DNA of 64,000 nt, taken from Icerya purchasi (lineage: Eukaryota > Arthropoda > Insecta > Hemiptera > Monophlebidae). A model generated the notes under the pieces. It ran no database searches. It had not been told where the DNA came from and worked only from the letters and a program-made list of their open reading frames with translations. The stretch covers positions 167,665,363 through 167,729,362 of the forward strand of contig CM077116.1 of assembly GCA_039619475.1 (NCBI GenBank), in the 5' to 3' direction. Below are positions 11,800-22,927 of the stretch, in pieces (the first letter of the stretch is position 1; every line of letters begins with the position of its first letter). The translations under genes and the position numbers were made by a program.

Positions 11800-12229
11800 A
11801 TTCTATGCCAAGGATGGAGAAACAATAACAATCAACGTCGAAAAATGCCAAACGGATGCATCCTGAAAAGAAAACGAATGACATTGCCGATGGTAAGAGC
11901 AAAAGGAGTTAGCTGTCCCATACCATGGCCACATCAGCAATTACAGAGCCCACATTACAAACGGACAAAGGCAAATAATTAAGGAAGAAGAAACACGAGA
12001 TGTTTAATAAGCAGTTAGAGCCACCAAGCACCACAGTTATATAAAACATAGCGCTTAGCGTTCGTAAACAATTATCCGAAAGTTCAATGACTTTCTCCAT
12101 CACTATAAAGCAAAGTTTATAGTTCTTAATTATAAATCATTAATCATATTTATGGCGACGACTGCGAAAACAGCGCCTACCATATATACTCATTTGCCTA
12201 GGGAATAGTTAAATCATTCTATTAAAAGG
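11800..12229. other. Sequence between LINE copies, not identified
   Basis: Purine-rich sequence with a 71-codon frame at 11767-11982 that has no recognisable domain. It may be remnant ORF1 sequence of some LINE but I could not support that. Confidence 0.35.
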
Positions 12230-12481
12230 AAATGAGCAGAATTTTTCCCCTACACTATGGCCACACTGCAACAGCAGCGCCCGCAGTGCCGGCTGACAAG
12301 AAGTTTACCTATCTACCGTTAGGGCCGCAAATGCGACAGCGAGCCCGCAAAATTAACTGCGAGCTGTGCCTGTTTGTGACTGTAACTGCAACATCAGTGC
12401 GTGTTCTTCGTTTAGAGAGGAGTTCGTTGGAAATAACTGGACACGATAAGTTAGGAATGCCAAAGAGAACTACTGAAAGAA

Positions 12482-13705
12482 TTAGATATTAATATAATGA
12501 AGTACAGAGGATAGGAATTTTGCTACAATTGGTATGATCAACGTTGACTGTAATGAGAGAATAAAGGACACACAATATGGAGTTGGAACATCATGTGAGA
12601 GAAGCTCCGCATATAGAGCTGCCCTTTCCGATGATAAAGAGGAGCATTCAAAGAATACATGATCAGAGTCACATACGACTGTGTTATCGATACACAGCGG
12701 ACAAATAGGAGAGGACACTATGGAGAAACGATACAATGAAGCAGGAAGTCGACTGTGACCAGATCGAAGACGACAGATAGCAGACATGATGAAACGGGGA
12801 AAGTGCGGAAAATGTGGTTGAGTCGGTGGATTGGGGTGAATGGAAAAATATTGTGAATTAGGACTGGAGAAGGGTGATTTATAAAAAGATTTCCAATTGG
12901 CCTTTTGGATACTTTTTGCTATATTTAATAATTCGTGAGAAGGAATCTGTCCGACTAGCCGCCCAGAAGGAATAGCCGAACGAGCAAGATAATCTGCCTT
13001 TTCGTTGCCCGCAATCCTGGCATGACCATGGATCCATAGAAAGTCGATGGTTAATGAGTGCAATCTGCAAAGGCTGAAAATCAGTGATCGTATGCGCAGA
13101 ATAATAGGATCAGAGTAGGAAGGAACATATGGAAAGGATATACACTGACGGACGCTTTTGCAATTAGAAATTAGGAGTAACATTTTACATTGAGGAACAG
13201 ATGGAATGAGCTCAATTGCACGTAGTAATGCCAATGTCTCCGCATAATAAATTAAACAAAATGAAGGAATTTTGAACAAGCTGGAATGATTAAGAGTAGG
13301 AATGTAAATAGATGCACCCACTCCGTGTGCCATTTTAGACCCATCTGTAAAAATTTGGGTATGATTAGCAAAAAATGATGAAACTGCCTGGTTAAATTCA
13401 TAGACTGTTGCATGAGCAGGGAGATATTTTACATAAGAAGGCAAGGAAAAAAGATTAGGAGAAGGAATAATATTTAACATCTCAAAATGGAAAAATGGTA
13501 GTTTATCGAAAGTTAGGTTGAAGGGCGAAAACTTAATAAGACGCGAGGCAAATGTGGCAGAGAATGGGAACCTTATTAGAGGAAAAACGCCAATCTTGCA
13601 AGAGAGAAGAATATGCAGGGACAAGATTGTTTGGGTAAATATGCAGACGTTTAATAAGGGACCGATACGCGAGATAGGATCTACTGATAGATAAAGGAGC
13701 CACAT
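12482..13705 (-). pseudogene. ORF2 C-terminus of copy C: RNase H and zinc tail
   Basis: A 407-codon frame. RNase H motifs: QIFTDGSKMAHGVGAS, AETLALLRAI, LLISNCKSVRQCIS and WIHGHARIAGNEKADYLAR. The Asp expected in the third motif (SDS in copy D) is Asn here and GHSG reads GHAR, so RNase H is probably inactive. The C-terminal motif is intact: CPLC, then VCDSDHVFFEC. It overlaps the RT frame by a frameshift near 13.6 kb. Confidence 0.8.
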
Positions 13706-14798
13706 TAGCCTTTGCCAAAATCGCAGGAATAGGCGTAGATTTTAAGACTCCTAGATATAAGCGAAGGGCTGCATTCTGAATTAAATCTAATTTAGCTAGG
13801 AGAGAACGAGCAGCATTACTATACAGAAAACAGCAGAAATCAAGTTTGGATCCAACAATGGATTTGTAGAGCATAAGAAGTATCTTAGGATCACCTCCCC
13901 AATAAGAAGAAGATAAAGACTTTAAGATATTCAAACGTTCTAGAGTATACGAATAGAGGTAGTTAATATTCTCAGTAAAGGATAAACGACTATTCAGAAA
14001 GATTCCTAGGTAGCAGAAGGAGGAAACAGCAGGTATAGGTGTATTGCCGATATTTATGTTGATTGCCTCGGGATTATAGGAACAAAATGTGAAAATAATG
14101 CATGAAGATTTTGGAGGAGAAATAGATAGATGGATTTGAGAAAGAGAACTTTGCAGAATGTACAAGGATTCTTGCATATTATTGCAAGCATTTAGAATGG
14201 TCGGAGCCGTTGAGAAAAGAAGAATGTCATCTGCAAAAAATAAGGAAGTAGAAGGTAGATTAAGAGAGGCGACACCAAGAAAATAAATATTGAAGAGCGT
14301 AGGACTGAGACAGGAACCTTGCGGGAGGCCTCGAAAAACCTTTCGTAACTCTGAAAAGGAAGGAAAACTTAGAGTAACAGTTCTACTTAGGAAAAGACTC
14401 ATGATTAAGGATGTGAAGTGAGAAGGTAAATTAATAGTTAACATTCTGCTCTTAAGAGTTGGAAGATGGACGCTGTCAAAGACACTATAAACGTCAACAA
14501 AAGTAGCTAGGGTTTAATTTTTCTGGATAAACGATTTATAGATGTGGGCCAAGAAGAAAGAAACACAATCAGTAGGACCTCGACCAGAACGAAAACCATA
14601 CATGTTGTTAGGCGAGACATCATTGTTTTTCAGCCACCAAACCAGCCGCCGGTTCAACATGGATTCGAAAAGTTTTCTCAAACAACTTGCAAGAGAAATG
14701 CAGCGGAATAACGAGGAATTACTATCCTTGGGGATGGGAACGATGATAAAGGATTTCCATGATGGAGGAGCGGAATCTAGATGGAGAATAGAGTTCAA
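13533..14798 (-). pseudogene. Reverse transcriptase of copy C
   Basis: Two frames. 14514-14798 has SFIIVPIPKDSN and NNMYGFRSGRGPTDC (fingers). 13533-14444 has FRGLPQGSCLSPTLFNIYFL, the catalytic LFFADDILLFS and FCYLGIFLNSRLSF (palm and thumb). The frames are separated by a break at 14444-14514 where the first catalytic Asp block (FVDV) lies. The FADD box is intact but the reading frame is not. Confidence 0.8.
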
Positions 14799-15289
14799 TA
14801 GATTTAAGAGTATTTTAAGATAATATTCAGGATGATTCTTAAGAACAGTATAAGATAATACATCTATCCCTGGAGAAGAATTAGGATTTTTCGGGAACGC
14901 TGATAATAATTCATTAAAAGTGAACGGAAAAGTTAGAAAATGCTCAGAGTGGCTTGCGGCAGAGATAGAAAGGTCAAATTCATCAAAGTTAGAAACATAG
15001 GACGGAGCAACACAATCAAAGAAAGCAGCTAGCTCCGAAACACCGTAACTAAAGGGATTTAAGGACTACGGGTTTCGGAAAGCCTTAGCCAACCTCCAAA
15101 TTTGTGAGAGAGGAGTAGATCTAGAAAAGGAAGAACAGAAAGTAGTCCAAGACGCCTTTTTAACCCTTTTCCTGGCGCGCATATGATATTGAACATGGTG
15201 GTTTGCCATTGCCTTCCACGTGACTATTAGCGATTATTTAATCTATTTATTTATTCTGCGGCACGATTAGCATAAGTAAATGCCTGAGT

Positions 15290-15990
15290 AGCAGTGCTGG
15301 AAGATTTAAGCTTAGCGGCTTCTTGAAAAGATACATTTTCAAAAGCCATAATTAGCTTGATATCTTTTTGCCTTTGCCATTCTGGGCAAAAACGGTTCGA
15401 GGAACTGTGACTTCGTTTGCGAGGCTCTTAGAGATTGGAACATTCATTGAAAGAATGTTTTGCTGAACAGTGAGAACAAATAGAGTGCGAACTGCGACAA
15501 TGACGCGCTATATGTCCGAAGAGAAAACATTTGGCATACTGAGTGGGGAGCGGATGCTGGGAGAGACATGGAATCGAAGTTGGTAAATGGAAATGAATTC
15601 AGGCAGGACGGGTTTGGAAAATTTTATTTCAACACTTCCGGTAGGAATTTTGCCATCTTCAGAGGAAAACAAAATTCGTCTAATAGATTGAACTGGTGTA
15701 CAAGGTTCAAGTCCTTGTTTTATATCCTCTTCGGAAAAGGAGGGTTGAACAACGGAAACTACTCCAATTCTGTATAAAGAGTTGCGAGGGATAAAAGCAA
15801 TTAAATTGTTGGATGCAAAGAATGAGGAATTACTTAGAAAATCATGCGATCTCTGTAATAAACATAATAGAAATTATCAGGATACAATGTATAAAAGCTA
15901 GATTTAGTCAAGACAAAACGGATTAGGGAAGAATGAAGAAAACTAATGAAAGAAATGAGGGCAAGGTAGTTTAGTAGCTGTGGATCACCG
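15290..15990 (-). pseudogene. Degenerate ORF1 of copy C
   Basis: The minus strand carries pieces that match copy D ORF1: a stretch like IMAFENISFQEA (as KLIMAFENVSF near 15330-15360), a damaged zinc-knuckle region (15400-15530) and an upstream piece near 15600-15780. Stops and shifts are frequent, so no protein is made. The rest of ORF1 and the Asn-rich region are absent. Confidence 0.55.
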
Positions 15991-15999
15991 GTGAGAGAA

Positions 16000-16830
16000 A
16001 TTACAAAATCAAGTGTCTAGTGGGAGTGCGGTAATCAATGAAGTTCACCTAAGATGCAATTATTGCTATTAGAATATGTTTGAAAATTTATTTATTTTTA
16101 GCATTTTAATGATATTTGAAAATTTCTGCATACGCAAAAATATTTCAAAAAATCGATTTAATATGCACGTAAATTTTGATACATGTTTCAACCACACACA
16201 GAAAGTTAAGCTAAATAAAATTTTGAATGAAGTCATATTTACCATTTATGTATTTTAATAAATTAGATGCTAACTAGCATCCGATATTAAATTTATCTAG
16301 AGATTATTGAAATTAATGTGTGGTTAAAATATATTCAATGAACTGTTAATTTACAAAGTCATCAGTGTAAAGCTTAACAATAAAAACTCATTATTAGTTT
16401 AAATACTAAACTAAATACCGTGACTCCTCCTAATGCGAAATGAATAATTTTGTTTTAAAAATCTTTAAAATCAATGAATTTTTTGGACGTTTATTTCCCT
16501 TTTTAATATTAAAATTCAAGTTATTATTGCTGACAAATAAACACTTTAACCAATGCCTCACTAACATCTCAGCAAATTTTTTGATCTTTCTTTGATTTAA
16601 CCGCATAATCATAAAGACGATGAAATAAAAAAATTGTAAATGGATGAAGCACAAAAAAACCATATTTAGAAAAATTACGATAAAAATTGTTCTAGCATGA
16701 AATCGTTGAAAAAAAGAAAATTATTAAAAATTTAATTTTATGTATTACGTTACTTCTTCTCTTTTCAAAAAATCGTGTGCGGTGTTTGGTAAATAAAATC
16801 AAAATATTTAGATCCGCCCCACCTATAAAA
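16000..16830. other. Intronic sequence, nothing recognised
   Basis: AT-rich DNA to the right of LINE copy C with only small chance frames. Confidence 0.5.
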
Positions 16831-16835
16831 ACATA

Positions 16836-16945
16836 GCAGTGTCAAGTGAGCACCCCCCCTGACAGAATTTCAAAATCAAATTTAACTGAACAAATCGTGC
16901 TCGTTTCGTGCCAAACTGCGCTAATAGTACAAAATTTGATGCCGC
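16836..16945 (+). repeat. Half copy of a foldback MITE
   Basis: Begins GTGTCAAGTGAGCACCCCCC, then GACAGAATTTCAAAATCAAA. The same unit occurs at 17221-17310 (plus) and 17405-17512 (inverted). Only one arm is present here. Confidence 0.6.
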
Positions 16946-17220
16946 ACTGAAACACCCAGTATTGGCAAAAATTTATCTGGAGTCCGTCTCAGCTGTAGCA
17001 TATTTTATACTGTTCCTCCTGCAAAGAAATTCGATAACATCTGGTTATTGCGGAATTTAATATCAGCGCGAAATGAGTTTGAACGCGCTCTGTCCAGGTT
17101 GAATACGTTGAAAACGTATCTATCTATTTTCAGTATTTCCGCAAAACTGCGAATGTGTGTATAAAAACTATGACAAATTGGCGTGAAATTATATTTATAC
17201 AAAAAAGGTAAATCAAATCA

Positions 17221-17512
17221 GTGCGTCAAGTCAGACCCCATGACGGAATTTCAAAATCAAATTTAATTAAACAAATTGTAATCGTTTTGTGCCAAACTGT
17301 GCTGATAAACGGACATAATCATTTTTTTATAATGTTCAAATTTTGGGGGAGCTATCGTCAAGTTAGCTCCCCAGTAATATTGCTTGTTACAATGTGGCAC
17401 AAATTGTTTTATTATCAGCACAATTTGGCGCAAAACAAGCACAATTTGTTTAGTTAAATTTGATTTTGAAATTCAGTAGGGGGGAGGCTAACTTGGCGCC
17501 GCTTAAAAACAT
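17221..17512. mobile_element. Foldback MITE with about 90-bp inverted arms
   Basis: The left arm starts GTGCGTCAAGTCAGACCCCA. The right arm, read on the other strand, starts GGCGCCAAGTTAGCCTCCCC. Both continue GAATTTCAAAATCAAATTTA and run to CTGATAA. The arms are about 90 bp with an internal spacer of about 100 bp and no coding capacity. A further partial unit (GTCAAGTTAGCTCCCCAGTA near 17358) lies in the spacer. Together with 16836-16945 this shows a repeat family. Superfamily unknown. Confidence 0.6.
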
Positions 17513-17970
17513 ATATTTAATTTTAAATATGTATGAATAATAAAATTTTCCAGTTTTCACCAAATTCAAAATTAAATCTGCTTGGTTTTTCATAGTAAGC
17601 AACAAAAAATAATCCTGGATATAAAAAATCGCGAACACAAAATTTCTGAAAACTACTAAAACCAAACTGGTTTGGGTCTCTCACCGTTGACAGAAAAACT
17701 GCAGTGTTAGCATCGGCTGAGTAGTATCATGCGGCAACAATGTCGGGCTTCGTACCATCTGTGTAAAATCTTAAGAGGTCTCGCATGTAATAGTTTACAT
17801 CCCGGATCTCACTTAATACATTATAAAACTGCAAAATTTGTACACTTTATTTTTAAATTTAGCTTACCCATCTATACATTACAAAAAACGGAATTTTGTT
17901 ATTCTAGCACTTTAAATAAGCCCGGGATTCAGGTGGTCCGCTTGACATACCGGGTCCCACAACGATCTAT
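17513..17970. other. Intronic sequence, nothing recognised
   Basis: Unique-looking DNA between the MITE and the TA repeat. Several short GC-richer stretches but no motif I can name. Confidence 0.45.
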
Positions 17971-17974
17971 GTAG

Positions 17975-17976
<2 letters not shown>

Positions 17977-18042
<66 letters not shown>
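17977..18042. repeat. (TA)33 microsatellite
   Basis: A perfect 66-bp AT dinucleotide run, followed by imperfect TA-rich sequence that reaches the splice donor of legumain exon e (18088). Confidence 0.97.
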
Positions 18043-18048
<6 letters not shown>

Positions 18049-18088
18049 GTACACATATTTAAAAATATATATATTTATATATACGTAC

Positions 18089-18283
18089 ATGATGGGGGCG
18101 ATGAATTCGGTGTTGTTTAGATTTCTTAGATACATTTGTTGACCGAGAAGTATGTTTCTTCTTGCCGATAAAATCACTTATTGGACGCTCCAAAAAGCTA
18201 AGGTCGCCGTATTGTTGAACGTGGCTTCTTGGGACGTTTGCTTTCACGTCTTCGTACAGTTCGGAAATAGATGAACCTTCGTC
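18089..18283 (-). CDS. Legumain-like exon e, linker with basic stretch
   Basis: 195-nt exon, 65 codons, phase 0 at both ends, with acceptor AACAG and donor CAT|GTACGT. It encodes [20 protein letters not shown], then [15 protein letters not shown], matching the legumain region with the SHVMQYG motif at the end of the catalytic domain. The C-terminal 25 residues are strongly basic (many Lys, Arg and His) and have no obvious match to vertebrate legumain. The donor lies 47 bp from a 66-bp (TA)n repeat. The exact 3' border is the least certain in the gene. Confidence 0.85.
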
Positions 18284-19435
18284 CTGTTAATTAAATTTAA
18301 TCCAAGTTATTTACCCGTTATATGCATAATATACTGAAATTAAAAAATCGGTAATTGCAGTTTTGGTTGAAAGTAAAGGTAGTTATGATCTGATTAACAA
18401 TTTAATTAATATTCTTACTAAAGTAACATCGACTTTGAATGTAGAAAACTTTTAAAATGAAATACTTATTCGTTGTTTTCAATATTCATTTATTTTAATT
18501 TTTTTCAAGTGAATATACGAGTACATAAGCGGAAAGATGCACACAAGCTGTAAGATCAAAAGTTTATGAATCCTATACTAACTTCCTACTATATAGCTAT
18601 TGTTCGTCTCATTGTCTTATGCCAAAGGAAAAGAAGAATCATTCAGCGTCGAAATAAATCAGTTACATTTTATGAAAAATGTTGCCTGACAAAAATTTGA
18701 ACCAGTAAAATAATACAATTTACTGATTCTTATTAAACTACAAAATTTATAACGACTATAAAAACTGGAAACGTGTTTTGGAAGTTTTAGGAGAGTATAA
18801 TCAAAACAGCACATAACATTACCTTCTTCTACTCTCAATAAAATTTTTACGCAGTTAAGACAGGAGAGAGCAAAAGAAAATAATTATTACAAAATCGTTT
18901 TACAACGAAAAGTGTCGACAATAAAATTATTTATGAGTCTCGATTCTGGAATTTATTTAACGCGTATGAAATATTTAGTTGAATGATGAATTTTTAAAAT
19001 TATACATGGAAAGGTATGGGAATTGTGGACAAGGAAATAATATGTTAATTATTTATGTCATCGGAAGTAAAAGAAAAGGAAAAGAAAAAAAGTGATTTCC
19101 ATAACCTTGGCAAATTGTTGATGATTATGAAATTAAGCTTTTCATAATATATTAAGCCAAACGACCTGATAAAAGTTGAGGGCAAAACGCACAATATACA
19201 CCCATTCTAACCTTATTCGCTTGACTGCTACGAACACCACTAGCATCCTCAATAACTGAATCAATAATAGTATGAATCCTTAACAGATTCGAGCTTGCAC
19301 AATCCGTCTCTAAAATACATCAGAAAACGAACAAATCCAAAGTTTTCCGAGTGCAAATTGAATTGAGGGCTCCCATAAAGTGAACTCCTGTCGATCATAT
19401 ACATATATATCGTGGTGTCATCGTAATCCGCAATA

Positions 19436-19437
<2 letters not shown>
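18284..19437. other. Intronic sequence, nothing recognised
   Basis: Start of the 15.2-kb intron between exons d and e. AT-rich, with no recognisable element. Confidence 0.5.

Positions 19438-19468
<31 letters not shown>
19438..19468. repeat. (TA)n microsatellite
   Basis: About 30 bp of alternating TA. Confidence 0.95.
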
Positions 19469-19473
<5 letters not shown>

Positions 19474-20090
19474 GTTAAAATTTTAACAACATTTCACGAT
19501 TCACGGGCATGCGTTTTGCTTATTCTTCTTTCTTAGTTCTTTTTCTCTTAATTTCGAAGTAATACAATAGTCGTTTACATTTCACTAAGTATCTAAACTA
19601 GCGAACGAATTTTTCCCACTGTTCGGAATTCAAATGTGACCGAACTTCAGATAATCAATGAAACCAAAATTGAACCCAGAAAATAAAAATTTTACTGTCA
19701 TTTAGAAGTATATAACATAATAATGTTTTATATGAAACAATTACTTATAGAAGTTAAAAACTGCATCTTTACACTGATACTATTTCAGACGGTTTCGAAA
19801 TCAACTTCTAAATTTATTATTTGAATGCACCTAATGTTAGGAAAAAAACAAGTTATTCTTTAGTTAGGTTAAGCTGCGATCTACTTCTAAAAAGTGGTTG
19901 TATCGCAGATTCAGAGAGGATAGCAGGAATATGAGAGGATTTAAGCGCTCCAATGCATAACGGAAGGCAACAGTTTTGAACTTTGTCCAGTTTAGTGGGG
20001 AGAGATTTAGAGGAATTTCCATAGATGAAGGAGCAGTAGTCAATCCTAGAACTAATTATATCTTTGTAAAGGATTAGAAGAATAGAAGGG

Positions 20091-21308
20091 TCACCACCCC
20101 ATTTGTATGAAGATAGGGCTTTCAGAAGATTGAGTCTTTTGAGGGAAGAATGTAGACATAGTTAATGGGTTCTTGGAAAGTGAGTCGGCTGTTGAGAATA
20201 ACACCAAGGAGCAGAAGGAGTTAACGAGCGGAATTAGAATGTTATTTGGAATAATACTTACTAAAGCTTGTTTGTGGGGGCGGAGGGAAAACACCATAGA
20301 GGAAGACTTTGAAGGAGAAAGAAAGAGGTGAATTGAGAAAAGAGAGATACTAAGGATAGATAAAGAGTTATTGATCTCTTTGTTGGTGGCGGCCACATCA
20401 TTACAACTGGAGTAGATAAGGATATCATCTGTGAAAAGGAGTGAGGAAGAAATCATAGGGAGAGAAACAATATTAAGAAGAAAGATATTGAAAATTGTGG
20501 GGCGAAGACAAGATCCCCGAGGAAGTCCCCGGTAGATGCATCTGGAAATGTCACGGAAGAGTGTAGTGAGGAAGAGAGATATATTTTGGAACAGGTTTAA
20601 AATAAGAAAGATGGAAGTAGATAGAATATTAATCCCAAGAATCTTGGCGCATAGAGTAGGAAGGTGGACATTATCAAACGCAGAGGAGACATCAACAAAC
20701 GTAGCAACAGTGAATTTACTTTCTAGGAAGGCTTCGTAAACGTCTGATAGGACAGGACTAATGCAGTCGACCGGACCCAACCCCGAGCGAAAACCAAACA
20801 TATTAGAAGGTATTAGATCATTGTGTTCTAGCCACTAGACGAGTCGATTGTTCACCATACCTTCGAAGAGTTTACGAAGACAGGAAGCCAAAAAAGTAGG
20901 ACGGAACGTGGATTGATTTGTTTTAGGAATAGGGATGATAATAAAGTCATTCCGGGATTTAGGTGTGGATCTGGAGAGTAAACCTAATGAGGAGTTGGAG
21001 GATTTATTAAGGATAGATGGTAGCTTATCGTAATGGAAAGTAAGAGATAAGAAGTTCAACTCTGAGTTGGATGGAAGGACGAGAAGCGAGGTTTTCTTAA
21101 GAGAAGGAGGGTAAGCGGTCGCGATAGAATTTAGAAAGGAAAGATGTTGCAGTAGTGGAGAGGAATGTATCGGGCGCTTGGAAGGGGAAGATGTAAACAC
21201 CCTAGCCATCTTCCAAATCTGCGAAAAGGGCGTGTCTTTAGAAAAAGCGGAACGAAATTGTTTCCAAGAATTTCTCTTAGTCGTTTTAAGCAAACAGCGA
21301 GTCCTCAC
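20091..21308 (-). pseudogene. Reverse transcriptase of copy B
   Basis: 20835-21308 is the linker and fingers (NSWKQFRSAFSKDTPFSQIW, IIIPIPKTNQS, LASCLRKLFEGMVNNRLV). 20091-20801 is the palm: MFGFRSGLGPVDCIS, FVDVSSAFDNVHLP, YRGLPRGSCLRPTIFNIFLL, then LLFTDDILIYSS. The usual FADD box reads FTDD, and PQG reads PRG. A frame break precedes the thumb. Non-functional. Confidence 0.75.
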
Positions 21309-21561
21309 ATTGGCTTCTTTGTGTGCCAGGAAAGACCGTGAACGAAATGATTTGAATGTGACAGTACTTTATTTGAAAAGCTGTTTACACTCTTCGTTCC
21401 ACTAGAGTGAGGAGGCAGAAGGGCCTTTTCGTTGAAGATTTTTGGGAACGGGCGGAGCGGATAAAGAGAGGGACAAATGAAAAAGGATTGAGCAAACAAA
21501 TTGTATTGGGCTATTGGATAAGGACTCCCCCAAATTTGGTACAAACAGTTCTAGAAAGAAT

Positions 21562-22433
21562 TCAGCGAGGGGAATGGAGAGGCCCGGATTGGATAGGAAG
21601 AGAGACATCATTCAGGAATAGAAGAATGGGAGTATGATCAGTACCAGAGGAGAAAGCATTTTTGAAATAGCTGGGAAAATGGTCGTTGAGGAGGAAGAGA
21701 TTATTATTCAGGATAAAGTCTTCCAGCACTGAGCCGTTGGAATTGTGACGAGTGTATCTCAAAGGGAAAAATGAGCGTTCCAGTCTTCACTAATGACGTA
21801 TGGTTCTGATAGAGGTGTAAGGAATGAGGAAAGCAGAATATTAACAAGGCTCATGGTGGGAGGGTTGTAGACACAAGCGATATGGATAGGCTTTGGGGAC
21901 ACATTTAGAAGAGAAATATGGATCATATTGTGGGAGTTAGAATAGGGAGGTGGACGGAAAGGGATAGTGTTCGATTGTTATGATAAGTCGGCTCCGCCAT
22001 ACCCATACACACGATCAGCTCGAACTACGGAGAAACCACTGAAGTGGATAAAGAAAGATGATTTCAGGCAAGTTTCGGACATCAAGGCGACATGAATGTT
22101 TTAGTGGTCAAGTAGACCCTCCAAAGCTTGTTTGTTAGCTTGTAGGCTACGACAATTCCATTGTATAATGATTAAGGAGGGGGGCTGTGACATAGTAAGA
22201 TAATGATAAAAGGGAAAGGAAAGACGAGAGCAGCAAAGTTGAATACAATGAGCGGAGTAAAATGGCTTAGAGGAAGGGCCGTGTGGGCGCATTTCCATGT
22301 CGAGAGAGGATAGCAAAGATTGGAAAGGAGGCCTATTCAAAATACGATATGGCCTCTTTTGAAAATACCTTTTTACTGGTGGAAAGATCATTTTTGATTC
22401 TGAGGAATGCCTGCACGAACTAGTTTTATGCAA
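21562..22433 (-). pseudogene. ORF2 endonuclease of copy B, broken
   Basis: The minus-strand frame ending at 22101 reads SLIIIQWNCRSLQANKQALE, the start of the AP-like endonuclease (QWNCRSLRANKNSLE in copy D). The end of the domain appears at 21562-21762 with FLLNDHFPSYFKNAFSS and a damaged SDH motif (SGTDHTPILL). The stretch between (about 21770-22100) is frame-shifted. Confidence 0.65.
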
Positions 22434-22927
22434 CTTTCTTGGCTTCCTATTACGACAGTAGCATATGGTAGACTAGTGGTGAAATGTCACATGTATGAAG
22501 GATTCAACTTTGCATTTGACCTGGTGTGGCAAGAGACAGAAGAATGACTGAGATGGAAGAAAGATGAAAATTGGAGAATAGAAGAAGAGTTAGTTAAACT
22601 GAACATTATTAGCTAGGAAAGATGAAAGGTTGTCCCCCAATGAAGGGAGAGGAGGCTGTATTATAAGATGAAAGGAGTTGAATGATGGCAATGGATAGAT
22701 TACAAATATCAGAAGAGGTATCAATGTAGTTGATAGGGGCATTATTTTGAACAAGAGGGAGATGACTTTTAGATGAAGACGAGTTAAAAGAAAATAATTC
22801 CACTCTATTCAGAGCCTATCCGGCTGATGGAGGAGGAGAATACCGAGAAGGTATAGAAGGAAAGTGAGGAAGGGGATTGGGATGCGGTTTAGATTTGGGA
22901 GATTTATGAAAAGTGGGGGACTTTGGT

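Larger units (their letters stand above)
12230..15990 (-). mobile_element. LINE family A copy C, internally deleted (minus)
   Basis: A minus-strand copy with degenerate ORF1 remains (about 15290-15990), an unrelated-looking join (about 15186-15290), and most of ORF2 (15185 down to 12482) plus 3' UTR to about 12230. The endonuclease and the end of ORF1 are missing, so the element was deleted internally. Its 3' UTR carries the family motif (GGCACTGCGGGCGCTGC near 12290, reverse strand). No poly-A tail was seen at the left end. Confidence 0.75.

Noticed and set aside
14542..14823. 93-codon plus-strand frame
   Set aside because: It is the complement of the RT fingers of copy C. The minus frame carries the conserved motifs.
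15690..15720. tRNA-like TTCAAGTCC motif
   Set aside because: It lies within degenerate LINE ORF1 and no cloverleaf can be drawn around it.
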